Below, piece after piece: positions 22,253-31,264 of a DNA stretch of 64,000 bases. The notes below the pieces were generated by a model, which did no database searches, was not told the DNA's origin, and was given only the letters and a program-made list of their open reading frames with translations. Origin of the DNA: CAYNHQ01 sp964397255 (GTDB lineage: Bacteria; Bdellovibrionota_G; JALEGL01; DATDPG01); assembly GCA_964397255.1 (NCBI GenBank), contig CAYNHQ010000003.1, forward strand, positions 124,001-188,000. Direction: 5' to 3'. How positions within the stretch are numbered: the stretch's first letter is position 1; each line of letters opens with the position of its first letter. The position numbers and the translations under genes were made by a program.

Positions 22253-23251
22253 TCAGCTTTTCCTCCGCGCGAATTCCCAAAGTTCTTTTTTTCCGAACAA
22301 GCCCATGGGCCGAGTCAGCATTAGAATCACGAGGAGAAGGGAGTAGATCACCATACGAAAATCAATTTTCGTCAGATCCTGTAAGGGGCGAAGGGCCTCG
22401 GGGAGAATCGTCAATCCGATCGCCGCTAAAATCGATCCCGAAAGACTTCCCATTCCCCCCAGAACCACCATCGTGATGACCTCAAAGGATTTAATGAACG
22501 TGAAAATGGATGGGTTGATGTACGACAGAAAATGGGCAAAAAGTGCTCCTGCCACGCCGGCGAAAAAAGCGCTCACGACAAAAGCCAAGACCTTGTAGTG
22601 TGTCGTTGAAATTCCTACGGCTTCGGCGGCCACTTCATCTTCGCGGACGGCGAGAAATGCCCGACCATGCGAGGAGTGCACCAGGCGATAAAGAATGACG
22701 ACGGTTAGAATCACCATCCCATAAATCCAATGAAACGAAGAGTACGCCGGAATATCGGCAAATCCGCGCGCGCCTCCCACTGCATCGATGTTGAGAATGA
22801 TCACGCGCGTGATCTCGCCGAAACCCAGGGTGACGATAGCCAAGTAGTCTCCTCGCAAACGGAGGGAAGGCATGCCGACGACAAATCCCAGGAGCGCCGC
22901 CGAAAGCCCGCCCACAATAATTGCAACAAAAAAGAAAAGCTGCGTCAGCACGCTAGCAAGAGTTCCTTCGCCCAATGTTTCCAGAAATGGTGAAACGTAC
23001 GCGTGGCCGACAAAATAAGTAACACAAGCCGAGGTATACGCGCCGACAGCCATAAACCCGGCATGGCCGAGTGAAAATTGCCCCGTGATTCCGTTTACGA
23101 GATTGAGACTCGTCGCAAGAACGACGTTGATTCCCGCTAGCATCAGGATTCGATAAAAGTAATCGTCGAGGTGCCCCGCCAGCCAATTCGCCACGGGCAT
23201 AAAGAGAAGCAGCCCAATTAAAACACGGTTCGTTTTGATCCAGGTCTTCAT
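22253..23251 (-). CDS. livM: branched-chain amino acid ABC transporter permease LivM
   Basis: A 332-residue inner-membrane permease with about ten hydrophobic segments. Family signatures are NGITGQFSLGHAGFMAVGAY near residue 55 and a cytoplasmic EAA-like loop EVAAEAVGISTTHYKVLAF. It forms the channel with LivH. Its start overlaps the livH stop by one base. Confidence 0.95.
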   Translation of the reverse strand: MKTWIKTNRVLIGLLLFMPVANWLAGHLDDYFYRILMLAGINVVLATSLNLVNGITGQFSLGHAGFMAVGAYTSACVTYFVGHAYVSPFLETLGEGTLASVLTQLFFFVAIIVGGLSAALLGFVVGMPSLRLRGDYLAIVTLGFGEITRVIILNIDAVGGARGFADIPAYSSFHWIYGMVILTVVILYRLVHSSHGRAFLAVREDEVAAEAVGISTTHYKVLAFVVSAFFAGVAGALFAHFLSYINPSIFTFIKSFEVITMVVLGGMGSLSGSILAAIGLTILPEALRPLQDLTKIDFRMVIYSLLLVILMLTRPMGLFGKKELWEFARRKS

Positions 23252-24153
23252 TACACTTTCTCCGGAACATATTTGCCAAAAAGCCCGGAAGGACGAATGA
23301 GAAGAATTAAAATCAGGAGACCGAACGCCAGAGCGTCTCGATATGTGGATGATAGATAGCCGACCACCATCTCCTCCGAAAGCCCCATGACAAAGCCCCC
23401 AACAACCGCTCCGGGAAAATTCCCGATTCCCCCCAACACTGCAGCCACAAAGGCTTTAAGGCCAGGCATAATCCCCATAAGGGGATCGATTCGTGGATAC
23501 ATGACCCCCACCATGATTCCCGCCGCCGCGGCCAGCGAAGCTCCTACCATAAACGTGTAGGAAATAATCCGATCGGTCGGAATCCCAATCAGGCTCGCCG
23601 TCGTAAAGTCAAACGAAAGTGCCCTCATGGCCCTTCCCACTTTCGTTTTTTGGACCATGAAACGGAGAACTCCCATCAGCGTAAGGGAGACTACAAAAAT
23701 CATGATTTGAAAATTGCTGATCGTCACTTGGCCGAACTCGGCTACCACATTCCGCTCCACAATCGATGGAAAATATTTTGGATCAGCGCCGAAAAGAATT
23801 TGGCTCGTGTATTCCAAAAAGAGAGAAACTCCTATCGCAGTAATCAGCGCATTAATACGGGGCGCTTTACGCAGAGGCCGATAGGCGATTCGCTCGATTA
23901 AAAACCCGAGCGCCGCGCAAATGGCCATCGAGGCAAAAAGAACCACCAGCGCCGAACCAATCGTTGGATTTTGATCGAAACCAAATTTGCGGGTGACGTA
24001 ATAGCCCATGAAGGCGCCGATCATATACACATCGCCGTGGGCGAAATTGATCAGCTTCAGAATTCCATAGACCATCGTGTAGCCGAGCGCGATGAGCGCG
24101 TAAATGCTTCCGAGTGCAAGGCCGTTCAGGCAATGCTGAACAAACTCTTCCAT
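23251..24153 (-). CDS. livH: branched-chain amino acid ABC transporter permease LivH
   Basis: A 300-residue permease with eight or so transmembrane segments. Typical stretches are LNGLALGSIYALIALGYTMVY, INFAHGDVYMIGAF and the EAA-like RALSFDFTTASLIGI. Together with LivM it forms the translocation pathway. The gene is 53 bp downstream of the binding-protein gene. Confidence 0.95.
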   Translation of the reverse strand: MEEFVQHCLNGLALGSIYALIALGYTMVYGILKLINFAHGDVYMIGAFMGYYVTRKFGFDQNPTIGSALVVLFASMAICAALGFLIERIAYRPLRKAPRINALITAIGVSLFLEYTSQILFGADPKYFPSIVERNVVAEFGQVTISNFQIMIFVVSLTLMGVLRFMVQKTKVGRAMRALSFDFTTASLIGIPTDRIISYTFMVGASLAAAAGIMVGVMYPRIDPLMGIMPGLKAFVAAVLGGIGNFPGAVVGGFVMGLSEEMVVGYLSSTYRDALAFGLLILILLIRPSGLFGKYVPEKV

Positions 24154-24206
24154 ATCTATAGCGGAGCCCCCTCCCCGAAATCTTTATAACCGCTAACGAT
24201 CACCCG

Positions 24207-25334
24207 TCAAGGTGCTACAGTTTGAACGTATTTTTGCTTCCCGTTTTCGATCTTAATAATGACTGCCGCCTTCACGGCATCGCGATTCTCATTGATCGAA
24301 ATCTTACCGGTGACAGCCGGGAAGTTCTTGGTCGTGGCAAGGGCTTCCCGGATATCGGGACCCGACAGACTCTTGGCTCTGCGCATGGCGTCAAACAGAA
24401 CCTGTCCGGCGTCATACCCCATGGCGGCCAGCCCATCAGGAATGGCGCCATACTTCTCCTTAAACTTCTTCACGAACTTTTGAAGGATCGGGTCCTGATT
24501 ATCCGGGGAATAGTGGTTCGAAAAATAACTTCCGTCCACAGACTTGCCGCCGATTTCGAAAAGTTTCTCGGAGTCCCAACCATCCCCTCCCCCAAAGGGA
24601 ACATTAATCCCCAATTCACGCGCCTGGCGCATGATGAGACCCACGTCGGTATAGTAACCGGGAAGGTAGACAAATTCTGGTTTCGCCGCCCGTATGGCGG
24701 TCAACTGCGCCTTGAAATCGAAGTCTCCGGCACTATAGGACTGCTCAGAAACGACCTGGCCTCCCGCTTTAACAAATATTTCCTTAAAAAACTGGGAAAG
24801 CCCCATGCTGTAGTCATTTTTAATGTCCTTAAAAATTGCGGCTTTCTTAATCTTTAGTGTGTCTATCACAAAACGAGCCATCACCGGGCCTTGGAACGGA
24901 TCGATATAACAAACGCGAAATATGTAATTGCCGATTTGAGTCACCTTGGGGTTCGTCGAGGAGCCTGAAACCATCGGAACTTTGTTCGCTTGAGCGATGG
25001 GGGCCATCGCGATCGATCGCGAGCTCGCCACCTCGCCCACCACAGCAGTCACCTTATCTTTCGTAATCAGTCGGGTCATAGCGGTCGCCGCCTCTTCCGG
25101 CTTACCTTGATCGTCGTACGTAATGACTCGAACTTTCTTTCCCTTGATCCCCCCTGCGGCATTTACCGCTTCGACAGCCATTGCCAGACCATTCTTATTC
25201 GAAAGCCCAAACGTTGCCTCGGCTCCGGTCAGTGAGCCGACTTCACCGATTACAATCTCATTGGTGTCAGAAAAAGCAGGCGCACTTCCAAGAATGAGGC
25301 CCCCCGCCACCACTAGGCAACTGATCCGTTTCAT
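24207..25334 (-). CDS. livK: branched-chain amino acid ABC transporter substrate-binding protein
   Basis: A 375-residue periplasmic Leu/Ile/Val-type binding protein: signal peptide (LVVAGGLILGSAPAFS), then EIVIGEVGSLTGAEATFG, the family's mature N-terminus. GSSTNPKVTQIGNYIFR contributes ligand contacts, and the C-terminal lobe has KNFPAVTGKISINENRD. It is the first gene of the operon, followed by livH, livM, livG and livF, giving a complete importer. The exact ligand (Leu, Ile, Val or a related compound) is unknown. Confidence 0.94.
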   Translation of the reverse strand: MKRISCLVVAGGLILGSAPAFSDTNEIVIGEVGSLTGAEATFGLSNKNGLAMAVEAVNAAGGIKGKKVRVITYDDQGKPEEAATAMTRLITKDKVTAVVGEVASSRSIAMAPIAQANKVPMVSGSSTNPKVTQIGNYIFRVCYIDPFQGPVMARFVIDTLKIKKAAIFKDIKNDYSMGLSQFFKEIFVKAGGQVVSEQSYSAGDFDFKAQLTAIRAAKPEFVYLPGYYTDVGLIMRQARELGINVPFGGGDGWDSEKLFEIGGKSVDGSYFSNHYSPDNQDPILQKFVKKFKEKYGAIPDGLAAMGYDAGQVLFDAMRRAKSLSGPDIREALATTKNFPAVTGKISINENRDAVKAAVIIKIENGKQKYVQTVAP

Positions 25335-25412
25335 GCTGTTCTCCTCGTTCGCAAGGTTAAACTCTTCCGATTATCGCAAATGGCGAGCGAAGACCAATTT
25401 TTTACGATTTCT

Positions 25413-27443
25413 TTACATTCCCTTGGGTAGCTTCGAAAGCTCGGCCTCGGTGTACCCCGACCAGGACATCTGCTGTCGCAGGAAATCCTTAGGATAACCC
25501 AGCTGCACATCCGCGGGCTTGCCGTCCTTTTCGACCAGCGTCATCGAAGGGAAAACAAAAGCATAATAACTCGGAATATGGAGGCGTTTTTTCCGCTCGC
25601 GCACCTCTTTCGCCAAATTGGCGTCGAATTGTGTAGCCCCATATTCGGCAGCCAACTTTTTAATTGCCTCCAGATCACCTTCCGACTTAATTCGTTGCAG
25701 CTCACGAAGAAGTTCCGCAACTCCTTCCCTCATTTTCGGAATATTTTCATCTCGGACGACCCAAAATGTCTTTTTTTGCCCCCCGACCTTGCGTTCCACC
25801 TCTTCGATGGCCTTCGACTTCTTCATCAGATAGTGCACGGCGAAGTTCCCGCCCACGGCATGGGGTTCTTCAATAGCCGTCGCCCCCTCCGGCAATTCCG
25901 CCAGATTGAGCATTTCCATGGTGGGGTAACGCTTGTATAACGCTTTAGCCGCTTCCTCATTCCAGTCCCTCCGAATTTTAAATGTTTCGGCGTCCCAGGC
26001 ATGGTGAAGGGCAAGTAGATCCGCCCGTTCTTCTTCGAGCCAACTATAATAGCCGGGAAGATGATCGCGGGGCGCTCCCTTTAACTTGTCGCTTTGTTTT
26101 CCCGAGGCATGGCCCAGCGCCTCATGAAACCCGACCAGGACTTCGATTCCGCTTGAAGCATGCTTCGAAACAATCTCTTGGTCCTCCGGCCAGACAAATT
26201 CATGGATTAGTTTTTCACCTCCCACCTTTTCTTTGGCCTCACGTGCATTCCAAAGGAGAACGTCTTTGCTCCCGTACTTTTGCCGGATTCGCTGATCGTT
26301 GGGGAGATTTACGCCGCTCCAACTGATGGGGCCCGCATCACCCGTTTCGATGAGAACTTCCACCAAATTGGCGATCGGCTTTACACCGGTCCGTTTGTAT
26401 TTCTCGTCAAAAGGCGTGTGTTTTTCATATTCGTCGGCTTTAGCCGCCACCTGTCGAAGCCATCCAGAGGTCTTCTCATTAATGAAGAAGACCATCCCCT
26501 CCCAGGCCCCCTTTTTTTCGCGGGGATCACGATATTCTTCGATAAAGCCATGAATGATGTCGATTGTCGGCTGGTCGTACTTCAGCCAGGCAATATTGTA
26601 ATTATTGAATGTTTCGTTGTTGCCCGTCCGATAATAGTCGATCAAGAGCTGAAGTGATTTCGCATTCTCTTTGCTCGCGTGGGGAAGAGCTGCTTCCATA
26701 TGCTGAATCATGGCTTCGATTTTTTCGGCATATAGCCCCGCCGGAATCTTTTGCTTGGGATCTCCTGCCCGCCAAACCGACTCACCTAACTTCCCATTTT
26801 CCTGAACGATTTTGGAATTGAGCGGATACTTGTCTTTAAAACCATCCACTTCTTTCCACGTAATTCCTCGGTCGTAGAAATTAATCGCGCTCCCCGTGAT
26901 TAAATCATCGCCTGGTTTGGGTGACCGTGTCGTGTTGTACATCTCGAATGTCGGGTCAAAAATAATTTTTTCTAGATCTGAAACCGCCACCGGAACTTGG
27001 GCGCCATTTTTTTTCGCCTTTTCCGCTGCGTCACTTAATTTCTTAAACGTCAGAGCTTTGGGCGGAAGGAATTTGGCAAACGTGAGTTTTCCGTAAATAC
27101 CCACGTTGATGTACTGCATCTTCAAATACGTGGCGATTTCCTTTAACACAGTGGGATCAACTCCCTTCGAATGGAGAAGAATTTGTTCGCAGAGAGCTCG
27201 AATGGCCAGGTTGTAGCGATGGTTTTGGTCGAAACTGATATCCCGGCCAATGATCGCCGACTGATATAAATGATAGGCCAGAAGTTTGTCATCAAGCGAG
27301 AGCGACTCGAAGCCCGAAACCGGAAGCGCAAGAATTGCATGTCCATCCACCATTTCCATCGGTTTCAACTCCTTTTCCTGTTTGGCGAATCCCGTCGATA
27401 CGAACAACAAAACAGATACACCCAACGCCACGATACGTATCAT
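25413..27443 (-). CDS. secreted dipeptidyl peptidase III-like M49 metallopeptidase
   Basis: A 676-residue protein with a Sec signal peptide (VALGVSVLLFVSTGFAKQ). The zinc motif HEALGH at about residue 440 matches the M49 form HEXXGH, and EEERADLLALHH at about residue 470 supplies the second Glu motif. Most M49 enzymes are cytosolic, so export to the periplasm is notable. The enzyme would release dipeptides from peptide N-termini, possibly feeding amino-acid uptake by the downstream liv operon. It lies 15 bp after the lipoprotein gene and probably belongs to the zinc operon above it, fitting a zinc-dependent enzyme. Confidence 0.88.
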   Translation of the reverse strand: MIRIVALGVSVLLFVSTGFAKQEKELKPMEMVDGHAILALPVSGFESLSLDDKLLAYHLYQSAIIGRDISFDQNHRYNLAIRALCEQILLHSKGVDPTVLKEIATYLKMQYINVGIYGKLTFAKFLPPKALTFKKLSDAAEKAKKNGAQVPVAVSDLEKIIFDPTFEMYNTTRSPKPGDDLITGSAINFYDRGITWKEVDGFKDKYPLNSKIVQENGKLGESVWRAGDPKQKIPAGLYAEKIEAMIQHMEAALPHASKENAKSLQLLIDYYRTGNNETFNNYNIAWLKYDQPTIDIIHGFIEEYRDPREKKGAWEGMVFFINEKTSGWLRQVAAKADEYEKHTPFDEKYKRTGVKPIANLVEVLIETGDAGPISWSGVNLPNDQRIRQKYGSKDVLLWNAREAKEKVGGEKLIHEFVWPEDQEIVSKHASSGIEVLVGFHEALGHASGKQSDKLKGAPRDHLPGYYSWLEEERADLLALHHAWDAETFKIRRDWNEEAAKALYKRYPTMEMLNLAELPEGATAIEEPHAVGGNFAVHYLMKKSKAIEEVERKVGGQKKTFWVVRDENIPKMREGVAELLRELQRIKSEGDLEAIKKLAAEYGATQFDANLAKEVRERKKRLHIPSYYAFVFPSMTLVEKDGKPADVQLGYPKDFLRQQMSWSGYTEAELSKLPKGM

Positions 27444-27458
27444 CTGATGTTCCCCCTT

Positions 27459-28442
27459 TTAGAGAAGCTTTTCCAAACCCTGTGAAGTAATACCTAAAAT
27501 CGTTCCGTCTGCGCCATTGTTTCCTACGACCAACGTGGCGTTGGTGGAACGCGCCAACACCGAAAAAAGATCAAATCCCGTTCCCGCGTTATTGGGAACA
27601 TTCATCCATTTGACACCGTTGTAGATCACAGCTGTTCCTCTTCTTCCAACGGCCAAGACCGCGCTGGGGGAGGTTCCTCCAACGGCTAGAAGATCGTCCT
27701 CCACACCGCTCGTTTGTTCGGTCCAGACCAAGGAGGCCGACCGATGGAGAATTTTTCCCCCATCCCCCACCACAAAGGCCTCTCCATTGGATGCGACCCA
27801 AATCGCATTCAGTTGGGTAGTTTCCGGTAGAGCAAGGGGAAGATCCGTCGAACGGTTATCCCAAAGCGTGCCCGGGGGAATATATCGAAGGAGAGTTTTG
27901 TGCGCTCCCACCGCCAAAACTTCGCTGGATCGACCGCCTACGCCAAATAGAGCTTGGTCTACGGAGGTGGCTTGAGGTGTCCAAGTCGAACCATCCCAAT
28001 GCGTCACCGCCCCGCCGGCACCAACGGCAAAAACATTTAGAGAGGAAGTCCCGAACATGGCATGAAGATCGGCCGTCACGTGGCTCGATTGAGAAACAAT
28101 CTGCATCCCCTCGTAGTAGAGAATCGTTCCTCCAGAGCCGGCGAACCAAACATGGGTCTTATCCGTGACCGACTGATCGCAATAGGAGCCTTCCAGTTCA
28201 TAGTTTCCCGGATCCGCCGACCGAAACGTAATTCCATCCGTCGAGGAAAGAACCTTTCCAGATCCACTTGTGATGTAAATTTCATTTTTCCCTGTCTGAC
28301 AAATCGACGTGAGGGGGCTCCCTTTGAGGGAATCGGATGTGGCCACATTGGTATCGTTTCCACCGCTCGAAAGCTTTAGCGGACAGCCCGCCAGAAAAAG
28401 AAGAAAGGGAAGATACAACAGCTGGATTCGGTGGCGCATCAC
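27459..28442 (-). CDS. beta-propeller-like lipoprotein
   Basis: A 327-residue protein with signal peptide and lipobox FLAGC near residue 19. The mature part is a series of repeats of the type VFAVGAGGAVTHWDG, VLAVGAHKTLLRY, AFVVGDGGKILHRS and VLAVGRRGTAVIYNG, spaced about 40-45 residues. This is the YCF48/photosystem-assembly-like or BNR-type propeller pattern. No enzymatic motif was seen. It overlaps the ABC permease gene by 4 bp, so it is cotranscribed with the zinc transporter; a role in metal or protein handling at the membrane is a guess. Confidence 0.75.
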   Translation of the reverse strand: MMRHRIQLLYLPFLLFLAGCPLKLSSGGNDTNVATSDSLKGSPLTSICQTGKNEIYITSGSGKVLSSTDGITFRSADPGNYELEGSYCDQSVTDKTHVWFAGSGGTILYYEGMQIVSQSSHVTADLHAMFGTSSLNVFAVGAGGAVTHWDGSTWTPQATSVDQALFGVGGRSSEVLAVGAHKTLLRYIPPGTLWDNRSTDLPLALPETTQLNAIWVASNGEAFVVGDGGKILHRSASLVWTEQTSGVEDDLLAVGGTSPSAVLAVGRRGTAVIYNGVKWMNVPNNAGTGFDLFSVLARSTNATLVVGNNGADGTILGITSQGLEKLL

Positions 28443-29269
28443 TTCTTCCCGAGTTTAATCAACGGCGAAATGAGAAGCAAAAGAACAGGAACTGCCGTAA
28501 AGCAAACGACAATGAACGCCCCCGCGGGAAAATCCCAGACGTAACTTAGAACCATGCCGATCAGGCTTAAGAAAAAGCCGAGTATCCAGCCAAAAATCAA
28601 TCGCGCCCGAATCGACGAATAAAAAAGCGTGCTGACCACCGATGGAACGATGAGGTATGAAAACACCTGAAGAACTCCTGCCATGCTCACGGAAGATGTA
28701 ATGACGACACCGAACAGAGCGTAGAAGAGAAAATCCCAACGGGCCGTGTTCTCATTTTTCTTCACCGCCTCGAAAGAGGCATGAATGAGCTGTTTCCGAA
28801 AGAGATAATGAACCGCGCCAACGGCCGCATATATAATAGATGTCTTGAGAACATCATGCCACGTGACCCACAGCACCTGCCCCACTAAAAGGTCTTTAAT
28901 ATGTTCCGCTCCATGCGCAACCCGGTCCACCACCAACACCACGGAGGCCGAAGCCAGCGCATAAACAATTCCGATGATCGCTTCCTGTGAGAACAAACGT
29001 TCATGTCTTCGCGCCATTGCGAAAAGAGCGGCTACTAAGAACGTGGTTCCCAATGAAACGAAATACGTGGGGAGAGAATGGTGGTCAAAACCGAAAAGAA
29101 TTGCGAGCGTTGCGCCGAACGCCGCCACCTGAGCGAGACTCAAATCCACGAAGATCACACCACGCGCCAATACATGCAGACCGAGATAACAATGAATGCC
29201 CGCGAGAATAAGACACATGACGAAAGGCGCCGCCAAAAAACGAAGGGCTTCGAGCGTCGTTGCCGTCAT
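28439..29269 (-). CDS. zinc/manganese ABC transporter permease (ZnuB type)
   Basis: A 276-residue ABC-3 family permease with seven to eight transmembrane segments. ILAGIHCYLGLHVLARGVIF, VDLSLAQVAAFGATLAI and SQEAIIGIVYALASASVVLV are family landmarks. It would form the inner-membrane channel for Zn or Mn from the ZnuA-like protein. No ATP-binding subunit is encoded next to it, which is unusual. It overlaps both neighbours by 4 bp. Confidence 0.92.
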   Translation of the reverse strand: MTATTLEALRFLAAPFVMCLILAGIHCYLGLHVLARGVIFVDLSLAQVAAFGATLAILFGFDHHSLPTYFVSLGTTFLVAALFAMARRHERLFSQEAIIGIVYALASASVVLVVDRVAHGAEHIKDLLVGQVLWVTWHDVLKTSIIYAAVGAVHYLFRKQLIHASFEAVKKNENTARWDFLFYALFGVVITSSVSMAGVLQVFSYLIVPSVVSTLFYSSIRARLIFGWILGFFLSLIGMVLSYVWDFPAGAFIVVCFTAVPVLLLLISPLIKLGKK

Positions 29270-30180
29270 GGCTTTTTTCCTTCAATCGCCGAGACCAGGC
29301 GTTCATAAAGATCGTCGATCGTCGAAACGCCGGATGCTCCATCCACGGCAACTGGCACTACTTCCACACGAACGGAAGGGACATCTTGGCGGATCCGGTT
29401 CGTAACGGTCGGATCAAAAAAGTTTTCAACGAGAATGAGAGGGATTTTTTGTTCGCGAATCGTTCCGATCACTTCTAGAATATGGGCGCTCGTGGGCGGA
29501 ATGCCCGGTTTCGGCTCGAGTGTCGTCGGGTTTCCAATATGGAACCGGTCTAAAAAGTAGTTAAGCGTTTTGTGATACGTGACGACTTTATGGACCCCAC
29601 TGGCATCGACTCTCTTCTGCCATTCTTTGGTTTTTTCAGCGAGTCGAGATTGAAGCGATTTCGCCCTTTCCATAAACCCCGCGCTATGTGAAGGATCAAT
29701 TTGGCCAAGTCTCTCGGCAAGCACGATCGCCGCATCTCCCATACGAATGGGATCCAAAGAAAAATGAGGATTTCCGAACGGGTGGACATCTCCCTCGGCG
29801 CGGGTAATTTTCCCCGAAGGAACTTCAATCGGATTCACGGCGGGACCGAGTTCCAAAAATCCTTTACTCCCCTGATTCACTTTCGGGTTCCGCGCTCCCA
29901 AAAGTATGCTGGGAAGCCAACCCACTTCGAGATCCAGGCCCACCGACACCACGAGATCGGCATGATTTACTTTCGCCATAAAGGATGGCTTGGCCTCGAT
30001 AAAGTGAGGATCTTGAGTTCCTTTCGCGATGGCGTCGACAGTTACATCTCCTCCCCCCACTTCCTGAACCAGCGCCCGCATATCGGTCGTCGTTGTCACC
30101 ACATTTAATTTCGCTTCCGCATCGCGAACGATTCCGAGGAGAAGAGATGCAAAAATAATTGTGATGTATTTAATACGCAT
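29266..30180 (-). CDS. zinc/manganese ABC transporter binding protein (ZnuA type)
   Basis: A cluster A-I metal-binding protein of about 304 residues, starting at ATG 30180 (MRIKYITIIFASLLLG signal peptide); an upstream in-frame start would add nonconserved residues. Metal ligands are likely in GTQDPHFIEAKPS, GNPHFSLDPIRM, VTYHKTLNYF and the late Asp region. There is no long His-rich loop, so zinc versus manganese is uncertain. Its start overlaps the barrel gene's stop by about 10 bp. Confidence 0.9.
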   Translation of the reverse strand: MRIKYITIIFASLLLGIVRDAEAKLNVVTTTTDMRALVQEVGGGDVTVDAIAKGTQDPHFIEAKPSFMAKVNHADLVVSVGLDLEVGWLPSILLGARNPKVNQGSKGFLELGPAVNPIEVPSGKITRAEGDVHPFGNPHFSLDPIRMGDAAIVLAERLGQIDPSHSAGFMERAKSLQSRLAEKTKEWQKRVDASGVHKVVTYHKTLNYFLDRFHIGNPTTLEPKPGIPPTSAHILEVIGTIREQKIPLILVENFFDPTVTNRIRQDVPSVRVEVVPVAVDGASGVSTIDDLYERLVSAIEGKKP

Positions 30181-31243
30181 GAGCGGGATGCGCTCCGATA
30201 CTAATATTGTATTGGACTGTGACACCATGTTGATGAGGCCCTCCTTCTGTTTTTATGTGGTCGTATTGCAGACGAAACCCGGAAAACTCTGAAGGGAAGA
30301 AGGCCAAAAGCCCGCTTTGCTTGTGTTTCGTCGGGAGCCCGGTGGAATGGGGTATACCTTCATACTCTTCCCTCCCCTGAAGCCACCATCGCTGGGCAAA
30401 TTGCCACTGGAGCCAGGAGGCGATTCCTCCCAATTTCTCTCCAGCCGGATTGTCCGCCATGTCACCCATCTGATATTCCGTCTGCCAAATGAGCGCGTGA
30501 TATTTTCCGCCTTCGACCGGTCGCCATTTCACGATTTCATCTCCACCAAATGCGTAGGATGTGCCGCCGTGTTGATTGTTTCCTCCCGTTCCATACAGGC
30601 CGACTTCCAAAGTGGTCGCATCTGTGAGATCGAATAAGTTTTTGAAATAGCCTACCGGGGCGAGATCGCGCGAATCCGGACTATTGTAGAGAACCTCGTT
30701 ATTCGTTCCTACGGCCTGAAATGTAATTTCACTGAACCATGGGATAGGCAGGAGCACTGCTGCGGAAACGCCCATGTCGTTGAGGCCCTCTCTACCCAAA
30801 AGATCGACATTAATGAGCGGGGCATCAATGAAGGGATACGCGTGCGTATGCAGTTGATTGTGTTTTCCAAACGCGGCTTTGAATTTCCCCCCCCGCAATG
30901 TCACCCAGGGGAGAGAAAGCGTTTCAAAATAAACTTCTTCCGGATCAATTCCGAAATCCGTGGTTCCGTCTTTTTGAGTGAGGGAAAAAAGAGCGCTGGC
31001 ACGGAAATAGGGATCGACATCGGCGATAAATTGAAACTCCGATTCTTCGAACGAAAGCCCATTGTGCAACTCGTCAGTTCGATTGTTCGAGTCATGCGTG
31101 AGGTATCGATACCGGCCCAGGAGATTCACGCTGACGTCCGGATTAAATGCCTTCGCTCCCCCTGCCCCCTGTGCCAAGACCGATGCCACGTTCCCCAGCA
31201 AGATCAAATAAGCAAAAATGACCGCTTTCCCCATGAACTTCAT
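30170..31243 (-). CDS. outer-membrane beta-barrel protein linked to zinc uptake
   Basis: A 357-residue protein with a signal peptide (AYLILLGNVASVLAQG). Alternating hydrophobic strands with aromatic ends (FRLQYDHIKTEG, WWLQGREEYEGIP, ALIWQTEYQMGDM) suggest a porin-like barrel. His-rich spots occur in KHNQLHTHAYPF, NNQHGG, and near the end GGPHQHGVTVQYN and AHPAHAY, consistent with metal binding. First gene of the operon barrel-znuA-znuB-lipoprotein-M49 peptidase; its start is 21 bp from the divergent 31265 gene. I infer an outer-membrane zinc channel. No clear Zur site was seen. Confidence 0.75.
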   Translation of the reverse strand: MKFMGKAVIFAYLILLGNVASVLAQGAGGAKAFNPDVSVNLLGRYRYLTHDSNNRTDELHNGLSFEESEFQFIADVDPYFRASALFSLTQKDGTTDFGIDPEEVYFETLSLPWVTLRGGKFKAAFGKHNQLHTHAYPFIDAPLINVDLLGREGLNDMGVSAAVLLPIPWFSEITFQAVGTNNEVLYNSPDSRDLAPVGYFKNLFDLTDATTLEVGLYGTGGNNQHGGTSYAFGGDEIVKWRPVEGGKYHALIWQTEYQMGDMADNPAGEKLGGIASWLQWQFAQRWWLQGREEYEGIPHSTGLPTKHKQSGLLAFFPSEFSGFRLQYDHIKTEGGPHQHGVTVQYNISIGAHPAHAY

Positions 31244-31264
31244 GATAATATGGCCAGATGAGAT

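Noticed and set aside
30170..31264. Zur operator before the zinc operon
   Set aside because: The 21-bp divergent gap and nearby codons show no convincing palindrome of the Zur type.
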